A stretch of DNA of 14,191 bases, taken from positions 1 to 14,191 of the forward strand of contig CAYJIS010000049.1 of assembly GCA_964370315.1 (NCBI GenBank). Direction: 5' to 3'. The stretch comes from CAYJFX01 sp964370315 (GTDB taxonomy: Bacteria > Spirochaetota > Spirochaetia > Treponematales > Treponemataceae). This document shows, piece by piece, positions 1 to 6,566 of the stretch (within the stretch, counting starts at the first letter, position 1; each line of letters opens with the position of its first letter). A program made the translations under genes and the position numbers. A model generated the notes under the pieces. That model made no database searches, was not told the origin of the DNA, and worked only from the letters and a program-made list of their open reading frames with translations.

Positions 1-26
1 TTGGCAAGCAAAATTCTGTATAAATA

Positions 27-55
27 TTGAATAAATTTAATAAATACTGTATAAT
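27..55 (+). promoter_or_regulatory. Promoter for citrate synthase gene
   Basis: A -35 box TTGAAT (27-32) and a perfect -10 box TATAAT (50-55) are separated by 17 bp. Transcription would start near 61-62, giving a leader of about 137 nt before the ATG at 199. The octamer CTGTATAA occurs twice (16-23 and 47-54), the second copy overlapping the -10 box. Confidence 0.65.
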
Positions 56-72
56 CATTCAAATAGCAGGTA

Positions 73-98
73 AGATCCCTCGACAAGCTCGGGATGAC
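73..98. repeat. GC-rich dispersed-type palindromic element
   Basis: This block contains the imperfect hairpin CTCGA-caagc-TCGGG (79-93) followed by GATGACGG. It is far richer in GC than the surrounding AT-rich DNA. Closely similar short elements, read on the other strand as a GTCATCCCGAG-type sequence, recur between genes in several unrelated bacterial genomes; that recollection is from memory. It lies inside the predicted leader of the citrate synthase mRNA. Only one copy is in this window, so its dispersed nature is inferred. Confidence 0.5.
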
Positions 99-171
99 GG
101 GGTGTGTACAATTTCTCAATAACGGGATGTGTGCAATCTCTCCATAACGGGGTGGGGTGTAATTCTTGCGG
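97..171. repeat. Three degenerate 25-bp tandem units
   Basis: Units at 97-121, 122-146 and 147-171 each begin ACGGGRTG and continue with a similar pattern (gtg-rich, then aat-ctc). Units 1 and 2 differ at only a few positions; unit 3 is more diverged. They abut the palindromic element at 73-98 and end just before the ribosome-binding site of the citrate synthase gene. The G-rich part of unit 3 could be mistaken for a ribosome-binding site of the TTG codon at 166. Confidence 0.6.
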
Positions 172-198
172 ATAAAAATCATACAAACGAGGCACTCA

Positions 199-1554
199 AT
201 GACACAACAAGAAGAATTAAACTACATTAAAATAATTTCTCAATCTAAAGGTTTAAGAGAGGTAATAACTTCCGATATGTACCAACAACACGATGTAAAA
301 CGTGGGCTTCGTTACAATGATGGACGTGGTGTTCTTGTTGGCTTAACCAGAGTTGGAGACGTTGTTGGGTATGAAATGATCGATGGTGTAAAAACTCCTG
401 TTCCTGGCCGCCTCATTTACCGCGGGTACGATATAGCAGATCTTATTAAAGATGCAGAAACTCGAAATGATTTTGGATTTGAGCAAACCATTTACCTCTT
501 GCTTTTTGGGGAATTACCAACACAAAAAGAATTAACTGAGTTTACATCATTTTTAGGCGAAAAGCGAAGCTTACCTGAAAACTTTACTGAAGACATGATA
601 ATGAAAGCTCCTTCCCCAGACATTATGAATAAACTGGCTCGAGGTGTTTTGGCAAGTTATTCTTATGATGATAACCCAGAAGATGTTTCAATTCAAAATA
701 ATCTTCGTCAATGTATTGAACTTGTTGCCCGTTTTTCTACTCTTACAGCTTATGCATACCAAGCAAAAAGACGTTATTATGACGATAAAAGTATGTATAT
801 ACACAATCCAAAAGCAGAACTTTCAACAGCAGAAAATCTTTTGCGTCTTATTCGCCCAACAAAAGAGTATTCAAAACTAGAAGCATCTATTTTAGACTTA
901 TCGCTTATTTTACATGCAGAACATGGTGGAGGAAATAACTCATCTCTTTCTGTTCACGTATTATCATCTTCAGATACTGATACCTATTCTGCAATTGCAG
1001 CAGCTGTTGGTTCTTTAAAAGGACGACGCCACGGTGGTGCTAATAGTCAAGTAATGGGGATGATGGACGATATTAAGGCAAATGTAAAAGACTGGACAAA
1101 TGAAAATGAAATTGCTACATATCTTCGACGCATTGTTAGAAAAGAAGTAGGAGATAAGTCAGGTCTCATTTATGGGCAAGGCCACGCTGTTTACACCGTA
1201 TCTGACCCTCGTGCAATTCTTCTTAGAGATAAGGCAAAAGATTTGGCAATTGAAAAAAATTGTATGGAAGAATACGCTCTTTACACAATAATTGAGCGCT
1301 TAGCACCAACAATTTTTGCCGAAGAAAAGAACTCAGACAAGCAAATCTGCACAAACGTAGACTTCTATTCAGGCTTTGTGTATTCAATGCTTAATATTCC
1401 TCGCGATTTATATACACCAATTTTTGCAGTAAGCCGCATTGCAGGTTGGGCAGCCCACAGAATGGAAGAAATCATTTCTGGTGGACGTATTTATCGCCCT
1501 GCCTTTAAGAATGTTTTAGATGAAAAAACATTTATACCAATGGATAAAAGATAA
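199..1554 (+). CDS. gltA: Citrate (Si)-synthase, clostridial type
   Basis: The 451-residue product condenses acetyl-CoA with oxaloacetate to citrate in the cytoplasm. In a spirochaete with little or no TCA cycle this would mainly feed 2-oxoglutarate and glutamate synthesis (inference). The family's catalytic triad is intact: H278 in KGRRHGGAN, H329 in GQGHAVYT and D388 in NVDFYSG. HAEHGGGNN (239-247) and SDPRA (335-339) are also present. The HAEHGGGNN and GSLKGRRHGG forms resemble citrate/2-methylcitrate synthases of Firmicutes, so 2-methylcitrate synthase activity cannot be excluded. I chose ATG 199 because GAGG (189-192) lies 6 nt upstream. An in-frame TTG at 166 would add 11 residues but lies in the tandem repeat. 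The gene appears to stand alone behind its own promoter. Confidence 0.93.
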   Translation: MTQQEELNYIKIISQSKGLREVITSDMYQQHDVKRGLRYNDGRGVLVGLTRVGDVVGYEMIDGVKTPVPGRLIYRGYDIADLIKDAETRNDFGFEQTIYLLLFGELPTQKELTEFTSFLGEKRSLPENFTEDMIMKAPSPDIMNKLARGVLASYSYDDNPEDVSIQNNLRQCIELVARFSTLTAYAYQAKRRYYDDKSMYIHNPKAELSTAENLLRLIRPTKEYSKLEASILDLSLILHAEHGGGNNSSLSVHVLSSSDTDTYSAIAAAVGSLKGRRHGGANSQVMGMMDDIKANVKDWTNENEIATYLRRIVRKEVGDKSGLIYGQGHAVYTVSDPRAILLRDKAKDLAIEKNCMEEYALYTIIERLAPTIFAEEKNSDKQICTNVDFYSGFVYSMLNIPRDLYTPIFAVSRIAGWAAHRMEEIISGGRIYRPAFKNVLDEKTFIPMDKR

Positions 1555-1594
1555 CCTTATTCTATAACATATAAAATAAAAATCTCATAAAAAT

Positions 1595-1614
1595 ATTTAG
1601 ATTTTTATCTAAAT
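1595..1614. promoter_or_regulatory. Upstream operator for the ArsR/SdpR-type repressor
   Basis: This is a perfect inverted repeat, ATTTAGAT-tttt-ATCTAAAT, ending 3 bp before the -35 box. The same TTTAGAT-N4-ATCTAA core recurs at 1658-1674, 62 bp away centre to centre, on the far side of the promoter. The pair is best read as the operator of the adjacent ArsR-family autorepressor. No binding data are available, so the assignment is inferred from symmetry and position. Confidence 0.65.
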
Positions 1615-1617
1615 GTA

Positions 1618-1646
1618 TTGACAAATCATCCTTTCTCTCGTATACT
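1618..1646 (+). promoter_or_regulatory. Promoter of the ArsR-SdpI operon
   Basis: A consensus TTGACA (1618-1623) is followed after exactly 17 bp by TATACT (1641-1646). Transcription is predicted to start near 1653. The promoter is bracketed by two copies of the same palindrome, consistent with strong but repressible transcription. Confidence 0.8.
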
Positions 1647-1657
1647 TTAATTAGACG

Positions 1658-1674
1658 TTTAGATAATTATCTAA
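1658..1674. promoter_or_regulatory. Downstream operator for the ArsR/SdpR-type repressor
   Basis: TTAGATAATTATCTAA (1659-1674) is a perfect 16-bp palindrome. With the preceding T it matches the TTTAGAT-N4-ATCTAA core of the operator at 1595-1614. It lies just downstream of the predicted start site and just before the ribosome-binding site. A bound repressor here would block promoter clearance. Confidence 0.65.
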
Positions 1675-1698
1675 TTAAAAATGGAGGTACGACAATCT

Positions 1699-1959
1699 AT
1701 GAGTTTTCAAGATACTATGAAAGCCATATCAGACCCAACAAGGCGAAAGATTCTTGACATGTTAAAAGAAGGTCCAATGAGTGCTGGCGATATTGGAGAG
1801 CAGTTTGACATGGCAGGGGCAAGTATTTCGCACCACTTGAATTTACTAAAACAAGCAAACCTTGTACTAGACGAAAAAAAAGGAAAGTACATTTATTACG
1901 AGTTAAACACCACCGTTATTGATGAAGTAATTGTGTGGTTTCAAAACCTAAAAAATTAA
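1699..1959 (+). CDS. ArsR-family winged-helix autorepressor, SdpR type
   Basis: This 86-residue protein is almost entirely one winged-helix DNA-binding domain. It carries the SdpR/ArsR signatures ISDPTRRKIL near the N-terminus, GPMSAGDIGEQF, and the recognition helix region GASISHHLNLLKQANLV, followed by the beta wing (DEKKGKYIYYELN). No cysteine metal-binding motif is visible, so it is not a metal sensor of the classic ArsR kind. Its partner is the SdpI-like gene that starts 22 bp downstream. In Bacillus subtilis SdpI sequesters SdpR at the membrane when the SdpC toxin is bound. Start ATG 1699 uses GGAGG at 1683-1687; the ATG at 1681 has no ribosome-binding site and would overlap this one. 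Autoregulation is likely through the two palindromes at 1595 and 1658. Confidence 0.88.
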   Translation: MSFQDTMKAISDPTRRKILDMLKEGPMSAGDIGEQFDMAGASISHHLNLLKQANLVLDEKKGKYIYYELNTTVIDEVIVWFQNLKN

Positions 1960-1981
1960 ATCTAAAAAAACAGGAGACCCC

Positions 1982-2629
1982 ATGAACATGAAAAAAACTA
2001 CCCTTATCAGTTTAATTATTGCAGCCCTTCCCCCAATTGCTTTTGCAATTTTGTATAATAGCCTACCAAATCAAGTGCCCATGCACTATAACCTTCAAGG
2101 TGAAATTGATGGCTATGGCTCAAAAATGGAATTATTGATTATGGCACTTATTCCACTTGTATGCATTCCTCTTTTTAACATTATCCCCAAGATTGACCCA
2201 AAAGGAAAAAACTACGAAAAATTTAAGGGCTTTTACGGCGGATTTATTCTTATTTTTACCATTTTTATGTCTCTTATGTTTGGCGTGCTTGTAACAAATG
2301 CACTCATACCAAATGCTATCGATATTACACTTTTTATCTGTATTACAATTGGCATTCTGTTTATGTTTATTGGTAATTATATGCCCAGGGCAAAGCAAAA
2401 CTACAGCTTTGGTGTTAAAACACCGTGGACACTTTCAAGCGAAAAAGTATGGAATAAAACGCATCGCATTGCAGGTTTTTGCTTTTTCTTTTCAGGCCTT
2501 ATTTTTATTATTATTCCATTTACCTCAAGCTGGGTAACAATTGTACTATTTGTAAAGGCAATTGCTATTGTTGCCATCATTCCTACTCTTATGTCTTATG
2601 TTTTTTATAAACAGGATGCTACACGCTAA
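1982..2629 (+). CDS. SdpI/DUF1648 family multi-pass membrane protein
   Basis: The 215-residue product has an N-terminal DUF1648-like part with the motif PNQVPMHYNLQGEIDGYGSK and about six hydrophobic segments. The SdpI hallmark FIGNYMPRAKQNYSFGVKTP is followed by WTLSSEKVWNKTHRIAG. SdpI of B. subtilis is both the immunity protein against the SdpC killing factor and the membrane receptor that captures SdpR. The operon with an SdpR-type repressor supports the same circuit here. AGGAG at 1972-1976 sits 5 nt before ATG 1982. No sdpABC-like toxin genes are present in the window, so the inducing signal is unknown. It could respond to a competitor's peptide or to general envelope stress. Confidence 0.85.
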   Translation: MNMKKTTLISLIIAALPPIAFAILYNSLPNQVPMHYNLQGEIDGYGSKMELLIMALIPLVCIPLFNIIPKIDPKGKNYEKFKGFYGGFILIFTIFMSLMFGVLVTNALIPNAIDITLFICITIGILFMFIGNYMPRAKQNYSFGVKTPWTLSSEKVWNKTHRIAGFCFFFSGLIFIIIPFTSSWVTIVLFVKAIAIVAIIPTLMSYVFYKQDATR

Positions 2630-2663
2630 AAATGCATAATAGCAATTAAACAAAAGGTGTGTA

Positions 2664-2709
2664 ACTAAGTAGTTTTCTTTATAGTATCAATAAGAGAAAA
2701 CTACTTAGT
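2664..2709. terminator. Hairpin between convergent sdpI-like and methyltransferase genes
   Basis: A perfect 15-bp inverted repeat has arms ACTAAGTAGTTTTCT (2664-2678) and AGAAAACTACTTAGT (2695-2709) with a 16-nt loop. The right arm includes the last codon and the stop codon of the minus-strand methyltransferase gene. A long T run directly after the stem is missing on either strand, so this is a likely but non-classical bidirectional terminator. It may act mainly to stabilise the transcript 3' ends. Confidence 0.55.
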
Positions 2710-3453
2710 ACAGTATAGTACCATGGTACGCGCTTTATGATCATAGGCTGCTTTATCAAAGTCACCGTACACAGCTACATTTTTGTAACCACATGTTAAA
2801 AGGGTGTCGCGAAGTTCAGCAGCTGAATACAATCGTTGAACAAACTCATGAGTTAACTTTTCTCCTGTTTTATTATCGATTAGGGTCCAATTTGAACGAA
2901 GTCCTTCCCATGCACCATCTACTTCAAATTTTGTTAAAACAGTTTTACCAGCACGCTCAAACCATTCGCCTTCAGTAAAATCTCTAACGGCAATCTCGCG
3001 CGATACGCATTCCATTATAAAGCATCCCCCTTCTTTAATGGTATCTGCAATACGTGTTAAAATGAGTATGTCATCTTCTTTTTTATCGCAATACCCAAAA
3101 GAGGTGTACAAATTTACGGCACAATCAAATTTTTTTTCACTTGAATATGTTCTTAAGTCTGCTTGAATAAGTGTTATTGGAACTTCTTCATCATGGGCGC
3201 TTTCTTTTGCCGTTTGTAAGAAAGGCTCTATTAAATCTACTCCAGTAACATTCAAACCCAATAAAGCAAAGTCTATGCTAACACGTCCTGGCCCACAACC
3301 TGCATCTAGTATAGAATCGCCACTTTTTAGGTTTGCCAAGCTTTTTATTTGACTTGCAATTGTACTAGCTTCTGCCCATCGTTGCTCATCAAACATAATT
3401 GGACCAAAGTGTAACCAAAAATTATCTTGTTCAAACCATTCTTTTTTTTTCAT
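2701..3453 (-). CDS. Class I SAM-dependent methyltransferase
   Basis: The 250-residue product carries a complete Rossmann-type SAM-binding core. Motif I is ILDAGCGPGR (48-57). An acidic residue D73 in TGVDLIEPF would bind the ribose, and QADLRTY (97-103) is the adenine-contacting region. FDCAVNLYTSFGY (109-121) occupies the motif IV position. The N-terminal stretch before motif I (FWLHFGPIMFDEQRW) is typical of small-molecule methyltransferases, but nothing fixes the substrate. I chose the ATG at 3451-3453 (minus) because AGGA lies 5 nt upstream. A longer frame to 3483 has no ribosome-binding site. The gene lies 114 bp behind the MFS transporter on the same strand and may be cotranscribed. 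A weak separate promoter with TATAAT at 3537-3542 is also possible. Confidence 0.82.
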   Translation of the reverse strand: MKKKEWFEQDNFWLHFGPIMFDEQRWAEASTIASQIKSLANLKSGDSILDAGCGPGRVSIDFALLGLNVTGVDLIEPFLQTAKESAHDEEVPITLIQADLRTYSSEKKFDCAVNLYTSFGYCDKKEDDILILTRIADTIKEGGCFIMECVSREIAVRDFTEGEWFERAGKTVLTKFEVDGAWEGLRSNWTLIDNKTGEKLTHEFVQRLYSAAELRDTLLTCGYKNVAVYGDFDKAAYDHKARTMVLYCTK

Positions 3454-3567
3454 AGAAATCCTGCCTTGCTTTTTTTTGAGCATAGCTCATGTAATCCTGT
3501 GCATATTCGAAGAACCTACTTACAAAAAATTCCTTGATTATAGCTTTGGATGAAAACTATTTGTATT

Positions 3568-4743
3568 TTATATTGTTTTCTTTGGTTTAATATTTCTTTC
3601 AATAAGTACTAGTAGAATGAGTAGGGCTAAGAAAATCGGTACTATAAAAAAACTCATACCAAGTCCAACCTCATCGCCAATAAAGCCCATGATTAACGTT
3701 GCTAAACCAAAGCCAGGAACTCCTGCACAAGACATTAAAATAAATGCAGCGGTTGCATCTATATGCGGGATCCTATCAACCGCGTACGACTGAATGCTAG
3801 GCCAAAAACAAGCTATGCTCATACCTGATAAGAAAAGGACAATAAAAAAAACAGGAACTGTATTAACAAAAGGAGTAAAAAAAGCGACAAAAAAGCCAAA
3901 GATTGCTGAGGTAAGTATAAAGCGTCGTAGATATTTTTGCCCTACTAGCATACCGCCAATTAAGCGAACAATCATCATCCCACATGCAAAACATGCTGTG
4001 CCAAATCCTGCCATTCTAGGGTTTGCAGAAAAATTTACTTGTATGTAACTAGCACTCCAAAAGGTAAAGGCACCTTCTGCTCCACCAGCAAAAACCATCA
4101 TAGCACAAAAAATCCAAAACCGGCGAACTTTTATACACTCGAAATACTGTTTTGCAACTTTTTTTGTGCTTAGTTGATTTTGTACTACATCTTTTTTTTG
4201 TAAAAAAAGAAACACAATACCAAGAATAAATGAAGTGCAAGCTAAGAAGCCGATTATGCTACGCCAAGAAATACCACGAGTCAGTAAGTCTCCAGCTAGA
4301 ATTACTGTTGAAAGTACCCCCACAGACCAAAAAGCATTGGTAATATTTAAGTACCTTCCTGAGTCTCCTGGATGAATATCTGCAACAAGTGGATTAATGA
4401 GGCCTTCTATTATTCCAGTTGAAAGCCCAATAACAAGAGTTGCGGCTAAAAGTGCTTCATATGATGGAGCTATAGCGTAGATTAGGTATCCAATACTTAA
4501 GCCAAATAGGCCTGTTGTTAACGAGCTCACTTTTCCGATTTTGGCAGCCATAAACCCGCCAAAAAACAATGATATAAAAATGAGCATTGAACGAAGTCCT
4601 TCAATACCACCTCCGGCAGATAAAGAAAAATTAAGTTCTTCAGCCATTGCCAATAAACAAATAGGGGTAACCGTTGCACTTGCGGCATATAATAACATAC
4701 AAGCGATTGCAGCATAATCAAGTGATTTTAACTTTATATTCAT
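3568..4743 (-). CDS. Major facilitator superfamily transporter
   Basis: This 391-residue integral membrane protein has about twelve hydrophobic segments, with a short hydrophilic loop in the middle (near QKKDVVQNQLSTKKVAK), as in MFS 6+6 architecture. The stretch EGLINPLVADIHPGDSGRYL followed by NITNAFWSVGVL resembles the fucose-permease-like branch, where an N-x-H/N and a glycine-rich helix occur after segment 4. The substrate cannot be read from sequence; a sugar or other small solute is a reasonable guess. No good Shine-Dalgarno sequence precedes the ATG. A predicted promoter places the start of transcription at or within a base or two of the ATG, suggesting leaderless translation. It is divergent from the pyrophosphatase gene, and a methyltransferase gene follows. 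Confidence 0.85.
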   Translation of the reverse strand: MNIKLKSLDYAAIACMLLYAASATVTPICLLAMAEELNFSLSAGGGIEGLRSMLIFISLFFGGFMAAKIGKVSSLTTGLFGLSIGYLIYAIAPSYEALLAATLVIGLSTGIIEGLINPLVADIHPGDSGRYLNITNAFWSVGVLSTVILAGDLLTRGISWRSIIGFLACTSFILGIVFLFLQKKDVVQNQLSTKKVAKQYFECIKVRRFWIFCAMMVFAGGAEGAFTFWSASYIQVNFSANPRMAGFGTACFACGMMIVRLIGGMLVGQKYLRRFILTSAIFGFFVAFFTPFVNTVPVFFIVLFLSGMSIACFWPSIQSYAVDRIPHIDATAAFILMSCAGVPGFGLATLIMGFIGDEVGLGMSFFIVPIFLALLILLVLIERNIKPKKTI

Positions 4744-4748
4744 ACAAT

Positions 4749-4777
4749 ACCATATCTCATATTGAATAAAAATTCAA
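4749..4777 (-). promoter_or_regulatory. Promoter of the MFS gene (minus strand)
   Basis: Read on the minus strand, TTGAAT (4777-4772) is followed after 17 bp by TATGGT (4754-4749). Predicted transcription starts at about 4742-4743, coinciding with the first base of the ATG. The -35 box is one arm of the inverted repeat at 4761-4778. Confidence 0.5.
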
Positions 4778-4778
4778 T
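4761..4778. promoter_or_regulatory. Inverted repeat holding both divergent -35 boxes
   Basis: ATTGAAT-aaaa-ATTCAAT is a perfect 7-4-7 inverted repeat in the 81-bp divergent intergenic region. One arm supplies TTGAAT for the plus-strand promoter of the pyrophosphatase gene and the other supplies TTGAAT for the MFS gene. Only one polymerase could occupy the site at a time. A protein binding this palindrome would repress both genes. Confidence 0.55.
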
Positions 4779-4790
4779 GCAGTGTAGAAT
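4762..4790 (+). promoter_or_regulatory. Promoter of the pyrophosphatase gene
   Basis: TTGAAT (4762-4767) and TAGAAT (4785-4790) are separated by 17 bp. The predicted start near 4797 leaves a normal leader with AAGGA (4814-4818) 6 nt before ATG 4825. Confidence 0.65.
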
Positions 4791-4824
4791 AGAAGTGTAA
4801 AATTAGAGGAAATAAGGAAAGTAA

Positions 4825-6477
4825 ATGAAAAAAACAGTGTATATTATAGGGCACAGAAACCCTGATACAGATTCAGTTGTTTCAGCTGCAGCCTATGCTC
4901 ACTTAAAACAAGAATTAGGACAAGTGGGATGTAAGGCGGCACGTGCCGGTAAAATGTCTCCACAAACTGAATATATATTTAATAGATTTAAAGTGGCAGT
5001 ACCTGAATACATACCAGAGCTTTTACCTAAGGTAAATTACTATATGGAGCAAGGTTGTAATACTGTGGATGAAGGAACTTCTCTTTGGGCTGCCGTTGCT
5101 AAAATGGAAGAAAGCCAATCAAAAGTATTACCTGTTGTAGACAAAGAGGGAAAGTATCAATCGCTTTTACATTATAATGCTTTTGCACAAAATGTGCTTA
5201 AGCTATTAAATCCAGAAAAAGAAGCTGCTGTTACTACTAGCATAAAGCTCATCCATGAAACACTTAATGCGCAGCCGTTAATTCTTCACAATGAAGATGA
5301 TCTTTTTAAGTGCACAATTTTAGTTGGAGCTGCTGAGTTTTCTACTTTTAAAACATTGTTGGATGAAAGAAAAAGTGAAAATGTTGTAGTTATTACAGGA
5401 GATAGAGTTGATGTGCAAGAGTACTGTATAGATTCAGAAGTTAAGGCTCTTGTAATTACCTCAGGATTTGTATTAAATAAAGAACTTCGCGCAAAGGCAG
5501 AAAAAAAAGGTGTGTCGGTTCTCATAAGTCCGTATGATACCTCTGCTACAGCTATGTTAAGCGTATACTCCACGGCAGTTTCAGTTATGTCAGACAAAGA
5601 TATAAAACCAGTAAAAGCACTTGATACGGTACGGAAAATACAACCCCAATTGAGAGCTTCGCCAAGTAGATGTCTTCCTGTAATTAATGACAATGGGCAA
5701 GTGACTGGAATAATTTCAGAAAGCGATCTTTTGCATGAAGCAAATATTGAGCTTATTTTAGTTGATCACAACGAAATGTCACAAGCGGTTGAAGGTATTG
5801 AAAATTATATTATTCAAGAAATAATAGATCACCATAGATTAGGAAATCTATCTACAAAATATCCGATAACATTTATAAATAAACCTGTTGGCGCAACTGC
5901 TACACTTGTAACCAGTTTGTATAGAGAGTACAAAGTATCAATACCTAAAGACATAGCCTGTTTGCTTTTAAGTGCAATATTGTCTGATACACTTATACTT
6001 CAATCATCTACAACCACTGATGTTGATAGAGAAACGGCTGAGTATCTTTCAAATATTACTAATCTTGATATTTTAGAGCTCGGACAAGATATTGTTATGG
6101 CGGCAAGCCGAATTGGTGGTCGAACTGCAAGTGAGGTAATTCATCAAGACATGAAAGAATACTCTGAGCGCACATATCGATTTACGGTAAGCCAAATTGA
6201 AGTAGATAATATGGACGAAATACTAAAGAGAAAAGAAGAGTTTTTATCAGAGCTTGAAATTGAAAGACGAAGCCAAAAACTATTGTTTTGTGCAATAATG
6301 GTTACCGATATAACTCAACTTACGAGTATCTTAATTGTTGCAGGAGAAAAACCTTTTATGCAGCATATAAATTTCCCTTTGGCCGAAGATTCTGTTTATA
6401 TCGTAAATGATATTGTTTCTCGTAAAAAACAATTAGTACCACTCTTAAGTGAACAAATTGAAAATTTTGACACATAA
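4825..6477 (+). CDS. ppaC: Manganese-dependent inorganic pyrophosphatase with CBS-DRTGG insert
   Basis: This 550-residue family II (DHH) pyrophosphatase hydrolyses PPi to phosphate in the cytoplasm, pulling biosynthetic reactions forward. Metal ligands are visible in HRNPDTDS (10-17: H10, D14, D16), VDHNE (D314), DHH (335-337) and LSDT (D388). The C-terminal DHHA2 domain carries the phosphate-binding motif SRKKQ (532-536). Between the first motif and VDHN lies a large regulatory insert: a CBS domain at about 76-130, a DRTGG-like domain at about 150-245 with GDRVD (192-196), and a second CBS domain at about 258-308. In characterised CBS-DRTGG pyrophosphatases this insert binds adenine nucleotides (AMP and ADP inhibitory, ATP or diadenosine polyphosphates activating), so activity is probably tied to energy charge. 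The DRTGG signature itself is not literal here. Confidence 0.92.
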   Translation: MKKTVYIIGHRNPDTDSVVSAAAYAHLKQELGQVGCKAARAGKMSPQTEYIFNRFKVAVPEYIPELLPKVNYYMEQGCNTVDEGTSLWAAVAKMEESQSKVLPVVDKEGKYQSLLHYNAFAQNVLKLLNPEKEAAVTTSIKLIHETLNAQPLILHNEDDLFKCTILVGAAEFSTFKTLLDERKSENVVVITGDRVDVQEYCIDSEVKALVITSGFVLNKELRAKAEKKGVSVLISPYDTSATAMLSVYSTAVSVMSDKDIKPVKALDTVRKIQPQLRASPSRCLPVINDNGQVTGIISESDLLHEANIELILVDHNEMSQAVEGIENYIIQEIIDHHRLGNLSTKYPITFINKPVGATATLVTSLYREYKVSIPKDIACLLLSAILSDTLILQSSTTTDVDRETAEYLSNITNLDILELGQDIVMAASRIGGRTASEVIHQDMKEYSERTYRFTVSQIEVDNMDEILKRKEEFLSELEIERRSQKLLFCAIMVTDITQLTSILIVAGEKPFMQHINFPLAEDSVYIVNDIVSRKKQLVPLLSEQIENFDT

Positions 6478-6480
6478 TAC

Positions 6481-6491
6481 GTCAAATTGAC
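6481..6491. promoter_or_regulatory. Putative activator site 1 upstream of sigma gene
   Basis: GTCAAATTGAC is a perfect 5-1-5 inverted repeat centred at 6486, just after the pyrophosphatase stop codon. It is identical to the core of the site at 6558-6574. It lies about 212 bp before the predicted sigma-54 start site, 40 bp from site 2. Its binding protein is unknown. Confidence 0.5.
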
Positions 6492-6518
6492 CTCATTTTT
6501 CATTTGTAACAAAAAAAA

Positions 6519-6533
6519 GTGTTTTTTTGACAC
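6519..6533. promoter_or_regulatory. Putative activator site 2 upstream of sigma gene
   Basis: GTGTTTTTTTGACAC, centred at 6526, has symmetric ends GTGT-N7-ACAC and the right half TTGACACA of site 3. The left half is degenerate. It is 40 bp from both flanking sites, which is the main reason to include it. Confidence 0.4.
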
Positions 6534-6566
6534 AATCTAAACTCTTTTAGAGTTTGCTGTGTCAAA
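6526..6566. repeat. Nested hairpin after pyrophosphatase gene
   Basis: Outer arms TTTGACACA (6526-6534) and TGTGTCAAA (6558-6566) enclose an inner 7-bp stem, AAACTCT-ttt-AGAGTTT (6539-6555). It could act as a transcription terminator for the pyrophosphatase mRNA, although no T run follows on the plus strand. It could also form a cruciform joining activator sites 2 and 3. Confidence 0.45.

Noticed and set aside
1..17. Second sigma-54-like promoter (TGGCAAG) at the window start
   Set aside because: The -12 element reads ATTCT instead of TTGCA, losing the essential GC, and a good sigma-70 promoter lies just downstream.
1..30. Possible 3' end of an upstream gene (stops at 22-33 in the three plus frames)
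   Set aside because: Only 6-10 codons are visible in any frame and none is recognisable.
166..198. TTG start of citrate synthase at 166
   Set aside because: The extension lies in the third tandem repeat unit and has no family resemblance. ATG 199 has GAGG 6 nt upstream.
1681..1698. ATG 1681 as start of the ArsR-family protein
   Set aside because: No ribosome-binding site precedes it. Its own codons contain the GGAGG used by ATG 1699, where the family's usual N-terminus begins.
3454..3483. Ten-residue longer start of the methyltransferase (minus strand, to 3483)
   Set aside because: No ribosome-binding site upstream. The ATG at 3453 has AGGA at proper spacing.
3454..3567. Dedicated promoter of the methyltransferase (minus-strand TATAAT at 3542-3537)
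   Set aside because: The best -35 candidate (TACAAA) is poor, so it is mentioned only as a possibility; cotranscription with the MFS gene is equally likely.
5286..5693. 135-residue minus-strand open frame inside ppaC
   Set aside because: It lies opposite a gene with clear catalytic motifs, has no ribosome-binding site and no recognisable domain.
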